Of a stretch of 64,000 bases of DNA, positions 34,567 through 42,097 are shown piece by piece (the stretch's first letter is position 1; every line of letters starts with the position of its first letter). The stretch is from positions 2,933,014-2,997,013 of the forward strand of contig NC_021313.1 of the NCBI RefSeq assembly GCF_000403645.1, in the 5' to 3' direction. This stretch comes from Salinarchaeum sp. Harcht-Bsk1. Lineage in GTDB: Archaea; Halobacteriota; Halobacteria; Halobacteriales; Salinarchaeaceae. The notes beneath the pieces were generated by a model. The model searched no databases, was not told the DNA's origin, and was given only the letters and a program-made list of their open reading frames with translations. The position numbers and the translations under genes are program-made.

Positions 34567-34626
34567 GCTGTGGCTACTGTGGCCACCAAAGAGATAAGGG
34601 AATACAGCTACCACAGTGACCACAGA
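34567..34626. promoter_or_regulatory. Operator-like array: four TGTGG motifs in two inverted arms
   Basis: Arm one (34567-34587) holds two direct copies, TGTGGCTAC and TGTGGCCAC. Arm two (34606-34626) holds two copies on the other strand, TGTGGTCAC and TGTGGTAGC. They flank a TATA-like AGAGATAAGG. The array sits between the divergent regulator gene and the integrase-accessory module, as expected for a repressor or integrase arm-site region. Confidence 0.55.
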
Positions 34627-34629
34627 AGC

Positions 34630-34713
34630 ATGGTCGTCACTCTCGATCTCGTTGGAAACGAGCCGGAGTGTCCGGCCCGCTGCTTCTGGTATCCTAGGCA
34701 GAAGCATGCTTAA
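34630..34713 (+). CDS. Possible very small protein (27 aa) before the integrase partner
   Basis: ATG starts four bases after the operator array and ~35 bases after the TATA-like element. Product MVVTLDLVGNEPECPARCF plus eight residues, with two Cys. The SNJ2 system has two small accessory genes before the integrase, so a second small gene here is plausible, but size and lack of recognised similarity keep this weak. Confidence 0.25.
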   Translation: MVVTLDLVGNEPECPARCFWYPRQKHA

Positions 34714-34825
34714 CACAAGCCCCACCGGGCATAAGCCCCCGGATCGACGCCGCTGTCGTACAGTTTCACTTTCAGTCTTGGCCTTTGGCCGCCCGCCATT
34801 TCAGGTGGCAATCAACTGCAGGTGG

Positions 34826-35068
34826 ATGCCTGCAACGAAGCGAGAAATTCGGTTGTCGAATAGCGCCGACCGCTGGCGGTTCTGCTGCCCTGCAGGCCAC
34901 CGCTCGTGGGAGCCCACCAATAACCATTTCTGGTGCCAGCAGTGCGCGTCGCGCCCTGTTGGTCCTGATCCCGAGTTCTACGAACTCCGTGATCGCAAGA
35001 CGAACGAGCTGATCGAACGCGATCAGATCGAGGTCGTCGACGACGGCGGCCTGGAGGTCGAGGCGTGA
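34826..35068 (+). CDS. Integrase accessory protein with zinc ribbon (SNJ2 Orf2/Orf3-like)
   Basis: 80 residues. WRFCCPAGHRSWEPTNNHFWCQQCA (about residues 16-40) gives a CxxxH...CxxC zinc site, and DPEFYELRDRKTNELI follows. Small zinc-finger proteins of this type precede SNJ2-type integrases, where two accessory proteins are needed for integration but not excision. Its TGA overlaps the integrase GTG (GTGA). The start ATG at 34826 is chosen because the sequence upstream in frame has no similarity and no better signal. Confidence 0.72.
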   Translation: MPATKREIRLSNSADRWRFCCPAGHRSWEPTNNHFWCQQCASRPVGPDPEFYELRDRKTNELIERDQIEVVDDGGLEVEA

Positions 35069-36084
35069 ACGAGGACGACCTCGATCCGATCCCGCCCGCC
35101 GAGGCGGTCCCGCTCTACCTCGATCACCGCGAACCCGAGGTCACTGAGAAGACGCTTCACAATCACGAGTATCGTCTCGAACTGTTCTGCGAGTTCTGTG
35201 GGAAGTTCGGTATCGAGACGCTTGACGAGCTGACGCCACGGGACATTCACCAGTTCCGCTCCTGGCGTCGACGCGAGGGCAACGTGGCGACCGTCACATT
35301 GCGCGGTGACCTCGCGACGCTTCGCGTGTTCCTCGAGTTCTGTGCCGATCTGAACTTCGTCCCTGACGGGATGCGCGAGCGCGTGAAGCTGCCGTCGCTC
35401 GACCGTGCCGACGAAGCACGCGACGTGAAGCTCGACGTAGACCGCGCCGAGGACATCTTGCAGTACCTTGAACGGTACGAGTACGCCAGTCGCGATCACG
35501 TCGTTCTGGCGATCCTGTGGCACACTGGCATCCGCATGGGCGCGCTGCGCGCCCTGGACGTCGACGACTTCGACCAGGAGGCCCAGTGCCTCGATCTCCG
35601 TCACCGACCGGAATCGGGGACGCCGTTGAAGAACGGCGACGCCGCCGAGCGCTCGATCGCGGTCGGCGACTACTACTGCGGCGTCCTGCAGGACTTCATC
35701 CGAAACAACCGGTACAAGATCACGGACGATCACGGTCGGCGTCCGCTGATCTCCTCGAATCAGGGCCGCCTCACGGCGACGCCCATTCGGGATACCGTCT
35801 ACGGCTGGTCACGTCCCTGCCAGGTCGGCAAGGACTGTCCACACGATCGAGACATCGAGGAGTGCGAGGCGATCCCGCCGAAAGCGGCCTCGAAGTGCCC
35901 TTCGAGTCGCTCGCCTCACAGCATCCGCCGGGGTTCGATCACCCACCACCTGCGGACGGGCACGCCCGAGCGCGTGGTGTCCGACCGGATGAACGTCTCC
36001 GCTGACGTGCTCGATCAGCACTACGACCGTCGTACCGATCGCGAGAAAATGGAGCTGCGGCGCGACCACCTGCCAGACTCATGA
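35065..36084 (+). CDS. Tyrosine recombinase / integrase, SNJ2-like
   Basis: 339 residues from a GTG. The N-terminal SAM-like core-binding domain covers ~20-110 (TLHNHEYRLELFCEFCGKFG). Catalytic residues are visible: Arg in HTGIRMGAL (R157), H-x-x-R in SPHSIRRGS (H285, R288) and Tyr in LDQHYDRR (Y320). It lies at the right end of the element beside the tRNA-derived repeats, so it is the recombinase for this element and appears intact. Note a Cys-rich insert (CQVGKDCPHDRDIEEC) before the HxxR box, which is common in haloarchaeal integrases. Confidence 0.9.
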   Translation: MNEDDLDPIPPAEAVPLYLDHREPEVTEKTLHNHEYRLELFCEFCGKFGIETLDELTPRDIHQFRSWRRREGNVATVTLRGDLATLRVFLEFCADLNFVPDGMRERVKLPSLDRADEARDVKLDVDRAEDILQYLERYEYASRDHVVLAILWHTGIRMGALRALDVDDFDQEAQCLDLRHRPESGTPLKNGDAAERSIAVGDYYCGVLQDFIRNNRYKITDDHGRRPLISSNQGRLTATPIRDTVYGWSRPCQVGKDCPHDRDIEECEAIPPKAASKCPSSRSPHSIRRGSITHHLRTGTPERVVSDRMNVSADVLDQHYDRRTDREKMELRRDHLPDS

Positions 36085-36164
36085 TTCAACGAGTTCCAAC
36101 CACACTGAGTTCAGTCGCATCGACCGTTCGATCAGTCACCGCGCGACCTACCCCGTCGCGGCCT

Positions 36165-36180
36165 TCCCGCCGAGTCCACC
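36165..36180 (+). repeat. Right att copy 1
   Basis: TCCCGCCGAGTCCACC: the first 14 bases equal the tRNA-Ala 3' end at 22548-22561. It lies 81 bases after the integrase stop and is the inner of two right-hand copies. Confidence 0.7.
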
Positions 36181-36249
36181 TCCTTCGCTCACTTCGTTCG
36201 CTCAGTCGGCGGACTCGGCGACCTTCGCGAATCCCAGGGATTCGCTCAG

Positions 36250-36265
36250 TCCCGCCGAGTCCACC
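36250..36265 (+). repeat. Right att copy 2
   Basis: A second identical 16-base copy 85 bases further on, after a 9-1-9 palindrome (GCGAATCCCAGGGATTCGC). The base after the shared core differs from the left site. Either this or copy 1 is the present attR; the other is likely a scar of a previous element. Confidence 0.7.
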
Positions 36266-36309
36266 GGCGTCGAGGAATCCTGTATTAACGGACCGCAGTT
36301 CACACTCGC

Positions 36310-37290
36310 TCAGTATCCTGTTTCATCGTCGCTACTGCCGCCGAAGTCGCCCTCCGACGATCCACCGATGTCCCGGATCGGAGCGCCACTCGGATCGAGC
36401 ACCCACCAGCCGTCCTGGACCCCCTGTCCAGTGGCGTCACCCGGCTCCGAATCCTGCGCGTAGTTGTACAGTGGCCACCCGTTCGCGGCGACCTGCGTGC
36501 TCCCGCCGGATCGATCGAAGGTCGTGAGTTCGGCATCGAGATCGGTCCCTGCCATCGGCTCCTCCTCGACAGTGAGCGGCGGCCACGCGTCAGCGCAGCC
36601 ACCTGAGCAGGCGCTCGAACCGCTCCCCTGACTGTCCGAGTCGAACATGTAGAGGGTCATTCCCTCGCCGTCGACCAGGATATTCCCGAGGTCGCTGTGC
36701 TCGCGAATCTGGACGTCCGGGCGGACCGGCGTTCCGTCCGGGCGCAGCACCCACCAGTAGCCGCCGAACCCGTCGATCCCCTGCCCAGCGACGTCTCCGG
36801 GTTCCGAGTCCTGAGCGAAGTAGTACAGCGGCCAGCCGTTGGCCGCGACCTGCGTCGAGCCGTCCGACCGTTCGAACGTCGCGAGCGAGGCAGTGACGCC
36901 GTCGCCGCTCTCGGGATTTGTCTCCGTGGTCAGGGGCGGCCACGCTGCCGCGCAGTCCCCGGAACAGGTGCTCGATCCCTCGCCCTGCGGATCGGGTTCG
37001 AACATGTACAGCGTCGTACCGTCTCCGTCGACGAGGATCTCTCCCAGTTGCTCGTGGTCGCTCGTCTGGATCGACGCGGCAGCGCGGCCCGTCCCCCCGT
37101 CTTCGGACGTGTTCTCGTCGTCGGCCGTGTCACCGTCGCTTCCGTCGTCGCCACTGCCGGTCGTCGTACCGTAGACTTTCCCGCCGCCGTCCGATTCCGA
37201 TCCGCCGTCCGAATCGCCGTCACCGATGCAGCCAGCGAGTGATGCGCTCGCCGCCAGGGCCGCCAGCCACCTGCGTCTGGTCTGTGCCAT
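36310..37290 (-). CDS. Secreted lipoprotein with two repeats (COG4315/Lipoprotein_15 type)
   Basis: 326 residues. TRRRWLAALAASASLAGC is a Tat-like signal with lipobox. A low-complexity Gly/Asp/Ser linker (residues ~25-70) precedes two copies of a ~110-residue unit with the pattern ILVDGDGTTLYMF, CSGDCAAAWPPLT, and GSTQVAANGWPLYYFAQDSEPGD. This secreted repeat is widespread in bacteria and archaea; function unknown, possibly redox or metal related because of the CSGxC motif. The start at 37290 is preferred since upstream residues would precede the signal peptide. Confidence 0.85.
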   Translation of the reverse strand: MAQTRRRWLAALAASASLAGCIGDGDSDGGSESDGGGKVYGTTTGSGDDGSDGDTADDENTSEDGGTGRAAASIQTSDHEQLGEILVDGDGTTLYMFEPDPQGEGSSTCSGDCAAAWPPLTTETNPESGDGVTASLATFERSDGSTQVAANGWPLYYFAQDSEPGDVAGQGIDGFGGYWWVLRPDGTPVRPDVQIREHSDLGNILVDGEGMTLYMFDSDSQGSGSSACSGGCADAWPPLTVEEEPMAGTDLDAELTTFDRSGGSTQVAANGWPLYNYAQDSEPGDATGQGVQDGWWVLDPSGAPIRDIGGSSEGDFGGSSDDETGY

Positions 37291-37410
37291 ACTGTAGCAC
37301 ACGCCGATCTGCCGGTTGAAGATTTTCCGAAGTCGGTCCAAACTTCGTCCGAGATATCACGAGGTACGCAGGGGCCCGAGTACGACTGCGACGATCTGAT
37401 TGGCTCCGCA

Positions 37411-37713
37411 CTACCGAAACGTGATCCAGGAGAGGAACGCCAGTGCCGCGAGTTCGAGCCCGCAGAGCAGCGTGATCCCGACCTGGACGTCGGTCCCGGT
37501 CACGCGGAACCACTCGATGAAGTCGGGGTGGAGGACGTAGAAGTACAGCCAGAGGAGGTTCTGGACGAGCAGCATGACGGCGAACACCAACAGGCCGAGC
37601 GTGTGGCTGGCGCCGTGGCTCCTGTAACCCCGGAGCCACACCGATCCCAGCGCGAGCAACAGCAGGACGTTGACGCCTGCCGCGGCCCGTGCGGCGTTCA
37701 GCCAGACCTCCAT
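37411..37713 (-). CDS. Small membrane protein paired with winged-helix regulator
   Basis: 100 residues, three helices (VNVLLLLALGSVWL, TLGLLVFAVMLLVQNLLWLYFYVL, VQVGITLLCGLELAALAFLSW). It follows the winged-helix gene on the same strand, 53 bases apart, a pairing often seen in haloarchaea. Function unknown; it may be regulated by its neighbour. Confidence 0.65.
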   Translation of the reverse strand: MEVWLNAARAAAGVNVLLLLALGSVWLRGYRSHGASHTLGLLVFAVMLLVQNLLWLYFYVLHPDFIEWFRVTGTDVQVGITLLCGLELAALAFLSWITFR

Positions 37714-37766
37714 CGGTTCCCCCTATCGACGGCGCGGTTATAGGTTCTGTCCAAAGTTCCTCTGAA

Positions 37767-38048
37767 TTACCCCACGTCCACGGTGTCGAGCACCTCCTCG
37801 AGCGTCTCTCTGTTGGCCTTCACCTGTTCGGTGAGGAGGTAGACGTCGCCGTACCCGTCGCCGGCCCGGCGGACGACGTTATTGTCCATGAGGACGTCGA
37901 GGTGGTGCCTGATCGTGGTGTAGTCGTACTCCAGTGTCTCCGCGAGCTGGTTGGCGTTCCGTGGTTGCTCGTCGATCGCCCTGACGAGCTGCGTCCTGGT
38001 CGGCCCGCCGCGCGAGCTGGCCAGCACGTACCACAGGACGCCCTCCAT
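37767..38048 (-). CDS. Winged-helix (ArsR-like) transcriptional regulator
   Basis: 93 residues. The helix-turn-helix is visible as LVRAIDEQPRNANQLAETLEYDYTTIRHHLDVLMDNNVVRRAGDGYGDVYLLTE, with the DYTTIRHHLDVL recognition helix and the wing GDGYGDVY. Likely controls the membrane protein behind it. No metal- or ligand-binding residues are evident. Confidence 0.85.
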   Translation of the reverse strand: MEGVLWYVLASSRGGPTRTQLVRAIDEQPRNANQLAETLEYDYTTIRHHLDVLMDNNVVRRAGDGYGDVYLLTEQVKANRETLEEVLDTVDVG

Positions 38049-38154
38049 GCAGGCGGGGTTTGGGCGGGGGTGTTGTAAACGCTCGTACGGCGAATCGGGT
38101 GGATTTGGGCGGGGCTCGGAGTCGAATTCGAGGCCACGATCGAATCGATAGGCA

Positions 38155-38171
38155 GGGAGGTAGATTTGAAC
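38155..38171 (+). repeat. Partial copy of the tRNA-Met 3' end (scar)
   Basis: 17 bases identical to 38303-38319, part of the 3' end of the initiator tRNA gene on the minus strand. An att-type remnant ~130 bases downstream of that gene. Confidence 0.6.
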
Positions 38172-38220
38172 AACGCGAAGACGGACACGCTCGTTCCGCT
38201 CGCGAGTTGCGTCTTCTCTC

Positions 38221-38319
38221 GTTCAAATCTACTCGGCTATTTTCCGACGATCGGCTCACTCGTCGCTGCGCTCCTCGTTCGTTGTGATCGTCGGAAAATA
38301 GCGGGAGGTAGATTTGAAC
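38221..38319. repeat. 99-base interrupted palindrome overlapping the tRNA-Met 3' end
   Basis: The inner arms 38236-38252 and 38286-38302 are perfect over 17 bases. The outer arms 38221-38232 and 38308-38319 are perfect over 12 bases. The right side is the 3' end of the tRNA gene, so the left side is an inverted copy of tRNA sequence. Candidate scar, terminator or recombination structure. Confidence 0.7.
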
Positions 38320-38373
38320 TACCGGTCTCCGGGTTATGAGCCCGGCGGAATCTCCTGGCTATCCCATCCCGCT
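38299..38373 (-). tRNA. Initiator tRNA-Met (anticodon CAT)
   Basis: The cloverleaf is complete on the minus strand. Acceptor AGCGGGA pairs with TCCCGCT, giving the A1-U72 pair typical of archaeal initiators. The anticodon stem CCGGG/CCCGG carries the three G-C pairs of initiator tRNAs, the loop is CTCATAA, and the T arm is GGTAG-TTCAAAT-CTACC. Downstream (lower coordinates) lie copies and inverted copies of its 3' end. Confidence 0.94.
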
Positions 38374-38433
38374 ACCGATTGATTCCGCTGTGCACCCATT
38401 AAGGGTTGTGATTCCTGTACGGCGTGGCACTCG

Positions 38434-38862
38434 CTATCGGTGGGTGCGCCACGTGAACAGGTTTTCCATCATGTAGTTGACAGTGAAGCCAGCAGCGATG
38501 CCAGCGGCGTTCGCGAGAATGTACGAGACGCCGTACTGCGTCGTCAAAATTGCGAGGACGACTGTCGCGACGGCCATCCCCCCGAGACGGACGAGATTCG
38601 AGGTCAGCAGGCGACGGAGGATCCCCCGGAACGTGTCGACGCCCCAGCTGGCGAACGTCCACGTCTCGTTAATCGCGAACATGACCACGATCGCCGTTTC
38701 GGCGCTGACGATCTTCGCGGCGACCGGCCAGACGTCGAACAGTTCGACGAGTCCGATCAGGACCGCGAAGTCACAGGCAGTGCCCACGGCGCCAACGGCG
38801 ACGAACTGCCAGATGCGGGTGAACTGGATCGCGTCGGCGAACGCAGTTCTGAGATCGACCAT
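38434..38862 (-). CDS. GtrA-family membrane protein
   Basis: 142 residues with four helices in GtrA arrangement (FVAVGAVGTACDFAVLIGLVELF, IVSAETAIVVMFAINETWTF, LVRLGGMAVATVVLAILTTQYG, YILANAAGIAAGFTVNYMMENLFTW). GtrA proteins are thought to move lipid-linked sugars across the membrane. The start at 38862 lies 8 bases after the glycosyltransferase stop, so the two form an operon and probably one pathway. Confidence 0.88.
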   Translation of the reverse strand: MVDLRTAFADAIQFTRIWQFVAVGAVGTACDFAVLIGLVELFDVWPVAAKIVSAETAIVVMFAINETWTFASWGVDTFRGILRRLLTSNLVRLGGMAVATVVLAILTTQYGVSYILANAAGIAAGFTVNYMMENLFTWRTHR

Positions 38863-38870
38863 CGACCTGA

Positions 38871-39614
38871 TCACTCGTGGTCGGCCAGTTGCTCCAGTAG
38901 CGGTCGTCGTCCCGTGCTGCCGAGTAGCCGGTGTCGTTTCGTGCGCCACAGTGCGCCGCCCAGCGTGAGCGTCGCCGAGAGCGGATCGACCGTCGAACTG
39001 GGATGGTCCGACCACGAGACGGGGACCTCTGCGACGGTGAGGCTGTGATAGCCAGCCGCAGCGACCAGGTTGACGTCCCAGCCGAATCCTGGTTCGTAGA
39101 GGTCTCCGCGGACGATGGCCCAGCTATCTGCGTCCATGGCTTTCGTTCCACACTGGTAGTCGAACAACGCGACGGGGAGGAGCAGACGAGCGATCCAGGC
39201 GAAACCGTCACCCAGCGTCCCCCGGAGTTGTGATTGCGTGTTCGAGACAGTCGCCTCGGGATGTCGCCGTGAACCGACCGCGAGGTCGCAGCCACCAGAT
39301 CGCACCTGGTCGATCACTCGCTCGACGCTCTCCACGTCCGTACTTCCATCTGCATCGACGAAGCAATACAGGTCGGTGTCGAGCGCCTCGAATCCCGCGG
39401 TGATCGCCGCGCCTTTTCCGCGACGAGTGGCCGAGACGGCGACCGTCGCGGGAAGGTCGTCGGGAATCCGTTCGCGGACTCGTCCCGACGGATCGTCCAG
39501 TTCGATCCGGATGGTCGCGGGATCGAGACGCTGCTCGAGCGAATCGACGTAGCTCGCCATTCGCTCGACGTCGGGATCGTATGCGGGCACGACGATCCCG
39601 AGTGAAGACTGCAT
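38871..39614 (-). CDS. Family 2 glycosyltransferase, dolichyl-phosphate sugar synthase-like
   Basis: 247 residues. GIVVPAYDPDVERMASYVDSLE at the N-terminus, GKGAAITAGFEAL, and CFVDADGSTDVES (the D-x-D-type metal site, near residue 83) define a GT2 fold. VALFDYQCGTKAMDADSW matches dolichyl-phosphate glycosyltransferases. Combined with the GtrA gene behind it, it likely makes a dolichyl-phosphate sugar used for surface glycosylation. Confidence 0.88.
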   Translation of the reverse strand: MQSSLGIVVPAYDPDVERMASYVDSLEQRLDPATIRIELDDPSGRVRERIPDDLPATVAVSATRRGKGAAITAGFEALDTDLYCFVDADGSTDVESVERVIDQVRSGGCDLAVGSRRHPEATVSNTQSQLRGTLGDGFAWIARLLLPVALFDYQCGTKAMDADSWAIVRGDLYEPGFGWDVNLVAAAGYHSLTVAEVPVSWSDHPSSTVDPLSATLTLGGALWRTKRHRLLGSTGRRPLLEQLADHE

Positions 39615-39743
39615 TCGTCAGATCGGCTGTGCCGTGGCGCCAAAGAACTTCCCCTCGCACCACCTGCTCGCCGCGACCGACGAACGGACGGAGGCGCTCC
39701 GTACCGCCCGACCAGCACGATCTAACCGCCCGAGCAGTCCGAT

Positions 39744-40499
39744 CTACCGCTCTACCAGTTCGATCTCGTGCCCGTCGCTGTCCTTCGTGAACGCGTAGTT
39801 GAAGTCGCAGGATTCGGGGTCGCGATAGTCCTCGGCGTCTCGGAGCATGAGCGTGTCCCAGTCGGCCTCGAGGTCGTCGACGCGAGCCGCGAGGTGGCCC
39901 CAGGCGTCGCCCAACTCGTAGCTCCGGCCGTCGTAGTTGTACGTCAACTCGACGGTCATCGCCTCCGCCGGCGCGTCGGACGGCGCCATGAAGTAGAGTG
40001 CGAAGCTGTCCATCTCCGCACGCCGGACGAGGTCGTAGTCCATCGCGCGCTGGTACCAGCCGATCGCCTCGTTGGCGTCCTCGACCCGGATCATCGTGTG
40101 GTCGAGCGACCAGCGTGCGCCGTGGTCGCGCTCGACGATTTCGATCTCGTGGCCGTCCGGGTCCTTCACGAAGGCGTAGGAACCGCCACAGGAGTCGGGA
40201 TCGCGGTAGTCCTCGACGCCGGCCTCCATCAGTTCGTCGTAGGCTTCGTAGACGTCCTCGACGCGGACGGCGATGTGGCCCCAGGCGTCGCCCATCGTGT
40301 AGCTACGGCCGTCGTGGTTGTAGGTGAGTTCGAGCGTGGCCGCGTCGTCGCTGGCGTCCGGCGGCGCGAGGTGCACGTTCGTGAACGTGTCGGCGTCCCA
40401 GCGGCCGACTTCCTCGTAACCGAAGTGGCCCTTGTAGAAGTCCTCCGCCGCTTCGAGGTCCTCGACGCGCATCATGACGTGATCGAGTTGTCCTGTCAT
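39744..40499 (-). CDS. VOC/glyoxalase-family protein with two tandem domains
   Basis: 251 residues made of two VOC units, residues ~1-125 (LDHVMMRVEDLEAAEDFYKGHFGYEEV...DPDGHEIEIVER) and ~130-251 (LDHTMIRVEDANEAIGWYQRAMDYDLV...DSDGHEIELVER). Each contributes His and Glu metal ligands (LDHVM..., TLELTYNH, HIAVRV, GHEIEIVE), so it would fold as a single-chain glyoxalase I. Since haloarchaea lack glutathione, the thiol substrate, if any, would be gamma-Glu-Cys. Confidence 0.88.
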   Translation of the reverse strand: MTGQLDHVMMRVEDLEAAEDFYKGHFGYEEVGRWDADTFTNVHLAPPDASDDAATLELTYNHDGRSYTMGDAWGHIAVRVEDVYEAYDELMEAGVEDYRDPDSCGGSYAFVKDPDGHEIEIVERDHGARWSLDHTMIRVEDANEAIGWYQRAMDYDLVRRAEMDSFALYFMAPSDAPAEAMTVELTYNYDGRSYELGDAWGHLAARVDDLEADWDTLMLRDAEDYRDPESCDFNYAFTKDSDGHEIELVER

Positions 40500-40577
40500 G
40501 GACGATACTGTGGCTTCCCGGCAGGAAACTGTGTCGCCAGCGGCGGGGCGGGTGGGGTAGGTACCCGGGTTGGCCCG

Positions 40578-41684
40578 TTACTTCCGCAGTACGAGTCGCA
40601 GCACGTCCTCGTCCATCAGTTCGTGGTCGAGCCCGACCTGCTGCTCGTCGTGCTGCCCGCTAGGGCCGGTGACCCGGCTCATCCGGTAGCGGTCGTCGAA
40701 GCCGAGTTTCTCGACGGCGTCGCCGACGGTCTGACCCTCGCGGAGGATCAGGGGTTCGTCGTAGTCGACGCCGCGTCCGGGCTTGTCCATGTAGATGCGG
40801 ATGAGCCCCAGTGCGTCCCAGAGCTCCGCTTTGAACGAATCGAGGCCCTTCTCCTCCTCGGCGCTGATGAAGATGGCCTCCTCTGGATCGATGCCGCGCT
40901 CGCGGAGGCCCTCCTTGACGGTGTCGACGTAACTGGGGTCGATGAGGTCGGCCTTGTTGACGACGGTGAGCGAGTCGACGTACTCGCGATTCTCCATCAC
41001 GCCGTCGATCAGCCGATCGATGTCGACCTGCTCGTTGATACTGACGTCGGCGTTGACGTAGCCGTGCTCGCGAACGACGTTCTTGATCGTGGCCTCGTCG
41101 AGGTCGAGGTCGACGCTGGCTGTGACGTCGATTCCGCCCTTGCCCTTGCCGACGACCGATACTCGCGGGGGAACCTGGTCGACTCGGATCTTGTTGTCGT
41201 AGAGCTCCTGGGCCAGGAGGTCGTACTGCTCGAGTTCGAACGGAGAGAGGACGTAGACGATCAGGTCCGCCGAGCGCACGACGGAGAGGACTTCCTGCCC
41301 GCCACCGCGCCCGCCCGCTGCGCCCTCGATCAGTCCCGGCACGTCGAGCAGCTGGATCGACGCACCGCGAAAGTCGAGCATTCCCGGATTCACGTCGAGG
41401 GTGGTGAACTCGTAGGAGCCGACTTCGCTGTCGGCGTTCGTCAGGGCGTTGAGGAGCGTTGACTTGCCGACACTGGGAAAGCCCACGAGAGCGACGGTGG
41501 CGTCGCCGTGCTGTTCGACGTGGTAGCCACCACCGCCACCGGAGGACTGCTGGCGCTTCGCCAGCTCCTCTTTCTTCTCGGCCAGCTTGGACTTCAGCCG
41601 GCCGATGTGGGCCTCCGTGGACTTGTTATACGGCGTCTCGCTGATCTCCTCGCGGAGCTCCTCTATCTCCTCCTCGAGCCCCAT
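40578..41684 (-). CDS. DRG-family GTP-binding protein with TGS domain
   Basis: 368 residues starting MGLEEEIEELREEISETPYNKSTEAHIGRLKSKLAEKKEEL, the typical DRG N-terminal helix. G1 is GFPSVGKST, G3 DVPGLIEGAAGGRGGG, G4 NKAD. An S5D2L-like insert covers ~170-225, and a TGS domain ends the protein (IRIYMDKPGRGVDYDEPLILREGQTVGDAVEKL). DRG proteins bind ribosomes. The start at 41684 is used because upstream in-frame sequence is unrelated. Confidence 0.94.
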   Translation of the reverse strand: MGLEEEIEELREEISETPYNKSTEAHIGRLKSKLAEKKEELAKRQQSSGGGGGYHVEQHGDATVALVGFPSVGKSTLLNALTNADSEVGSYEFTTLDVNPGMLDFRGASIQLLDVPGLIEGAAGGRGGGQEVLSVVRSADLIVYVLSPFELEQYDLLAQELYDNKIRVDQVPPRVSVVGKGKGGIDVTASVDLDLDEATIKNVVREHGYVNADVSINEQVDIDRLIDGVMENREYVDSLTVVNKADLIDPSYVDTVKEGLRERGIDPEEAIFISAEEEKGLDSFKAELWDALGLIRIYMDKPGRGVDYDEPLILREGQTVGDAVEKLGFDDRYRMSRVTGPSGQHDEQQVGLDHELMDEDVLRLVLRK

Positions 41685-41869
41685 ATCTCGCTCGGGCCTA
41701 ACGCGACCGCCCCGAAAACGCTTCCCATCGCCGGCGGGGATTCGTCGGTCGGTTCGAGCCGTTCGGACGGCCGATCGTCGTCGGGTGACGCAGCGATCCG
41801 CGCGCGATCGGCACGACGAGACGCATTCCGACATACTATTGGGTCGGTCCCGAGAAGATGCCGATAGCC

Positions 41870-42067
41870 ATGCCCGAACCCTCCAGCCTTCGTGACAGCA
41901 CGCAGATCGTGCTCCCAGCGGCGACGCTGGAGGGTCTCTGTGCCGATCTCGAAGAACGCTTCACCGTCACGATCGTCGGCGACGGGCCCTGCCGGATCAT
42001 CGGCAGCCCGGTCGAGATCAAGAAGGCGAACGACTTCCTCGCCCGCAACGGCGTGACCCTGCCCTGA
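41870..42067 (+). CDS. Small haloarchaeal protein, VNG_1110C-like
   Basis: 65 residues: MPEPSSLRDSTQIVLPAATL...then ERFTVTIVGDGPCRIIGSPVEIKKANDFLARNGV. I recognise this as a small conserved haloarchaeal family named after VNG_1110C; function unknown. A longer start at 41858 (four extra residues) is possible: a TATA-like ATACTATT at ~41832-41839 would place transcription start near 41860, which favours 41870. Confidence 0.75.
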   Translation: MPEPSSLRDSTQIVLPAATLEGLCADLEERFTVTIVGDGPCRIIGSPVEIKKANDFLARNGVTLP

Positions 42068-42097
42068 CGCCGCTCGGTCGCGGTGGCAGTTTCCTGC

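Larger units (their letters stand above)
22548..36265 (+). mobile_element. Integrated pleolipovirus-like provirus, about 13.7 kb
   Basis: Bounded by a 14-bp copy of the tRNA-Ala 3' end on both sides (22548-22561; right copies at 36165-36178 and 36250-36263). Contents from left: small Cys-rich and HNH-like proteins, an HUH-type replication protein, an AT-rich cargo pair, a seven-gene overlapping block in pleolipovirus structural order (VP3-like four-TM protein, Tat-exported spike with C-terminal anchor, two membrane proteins, VP8-like P-loop ATPase), a second AT-rich cargo group, and an integrase with a zinc-finger partner. The order and topologies fit Pleolipoviridae. The SNJ2-type integrase and 14-bp att point to the betapleolipovirus side. 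All key genes appear intact. Confidence 0.85.
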
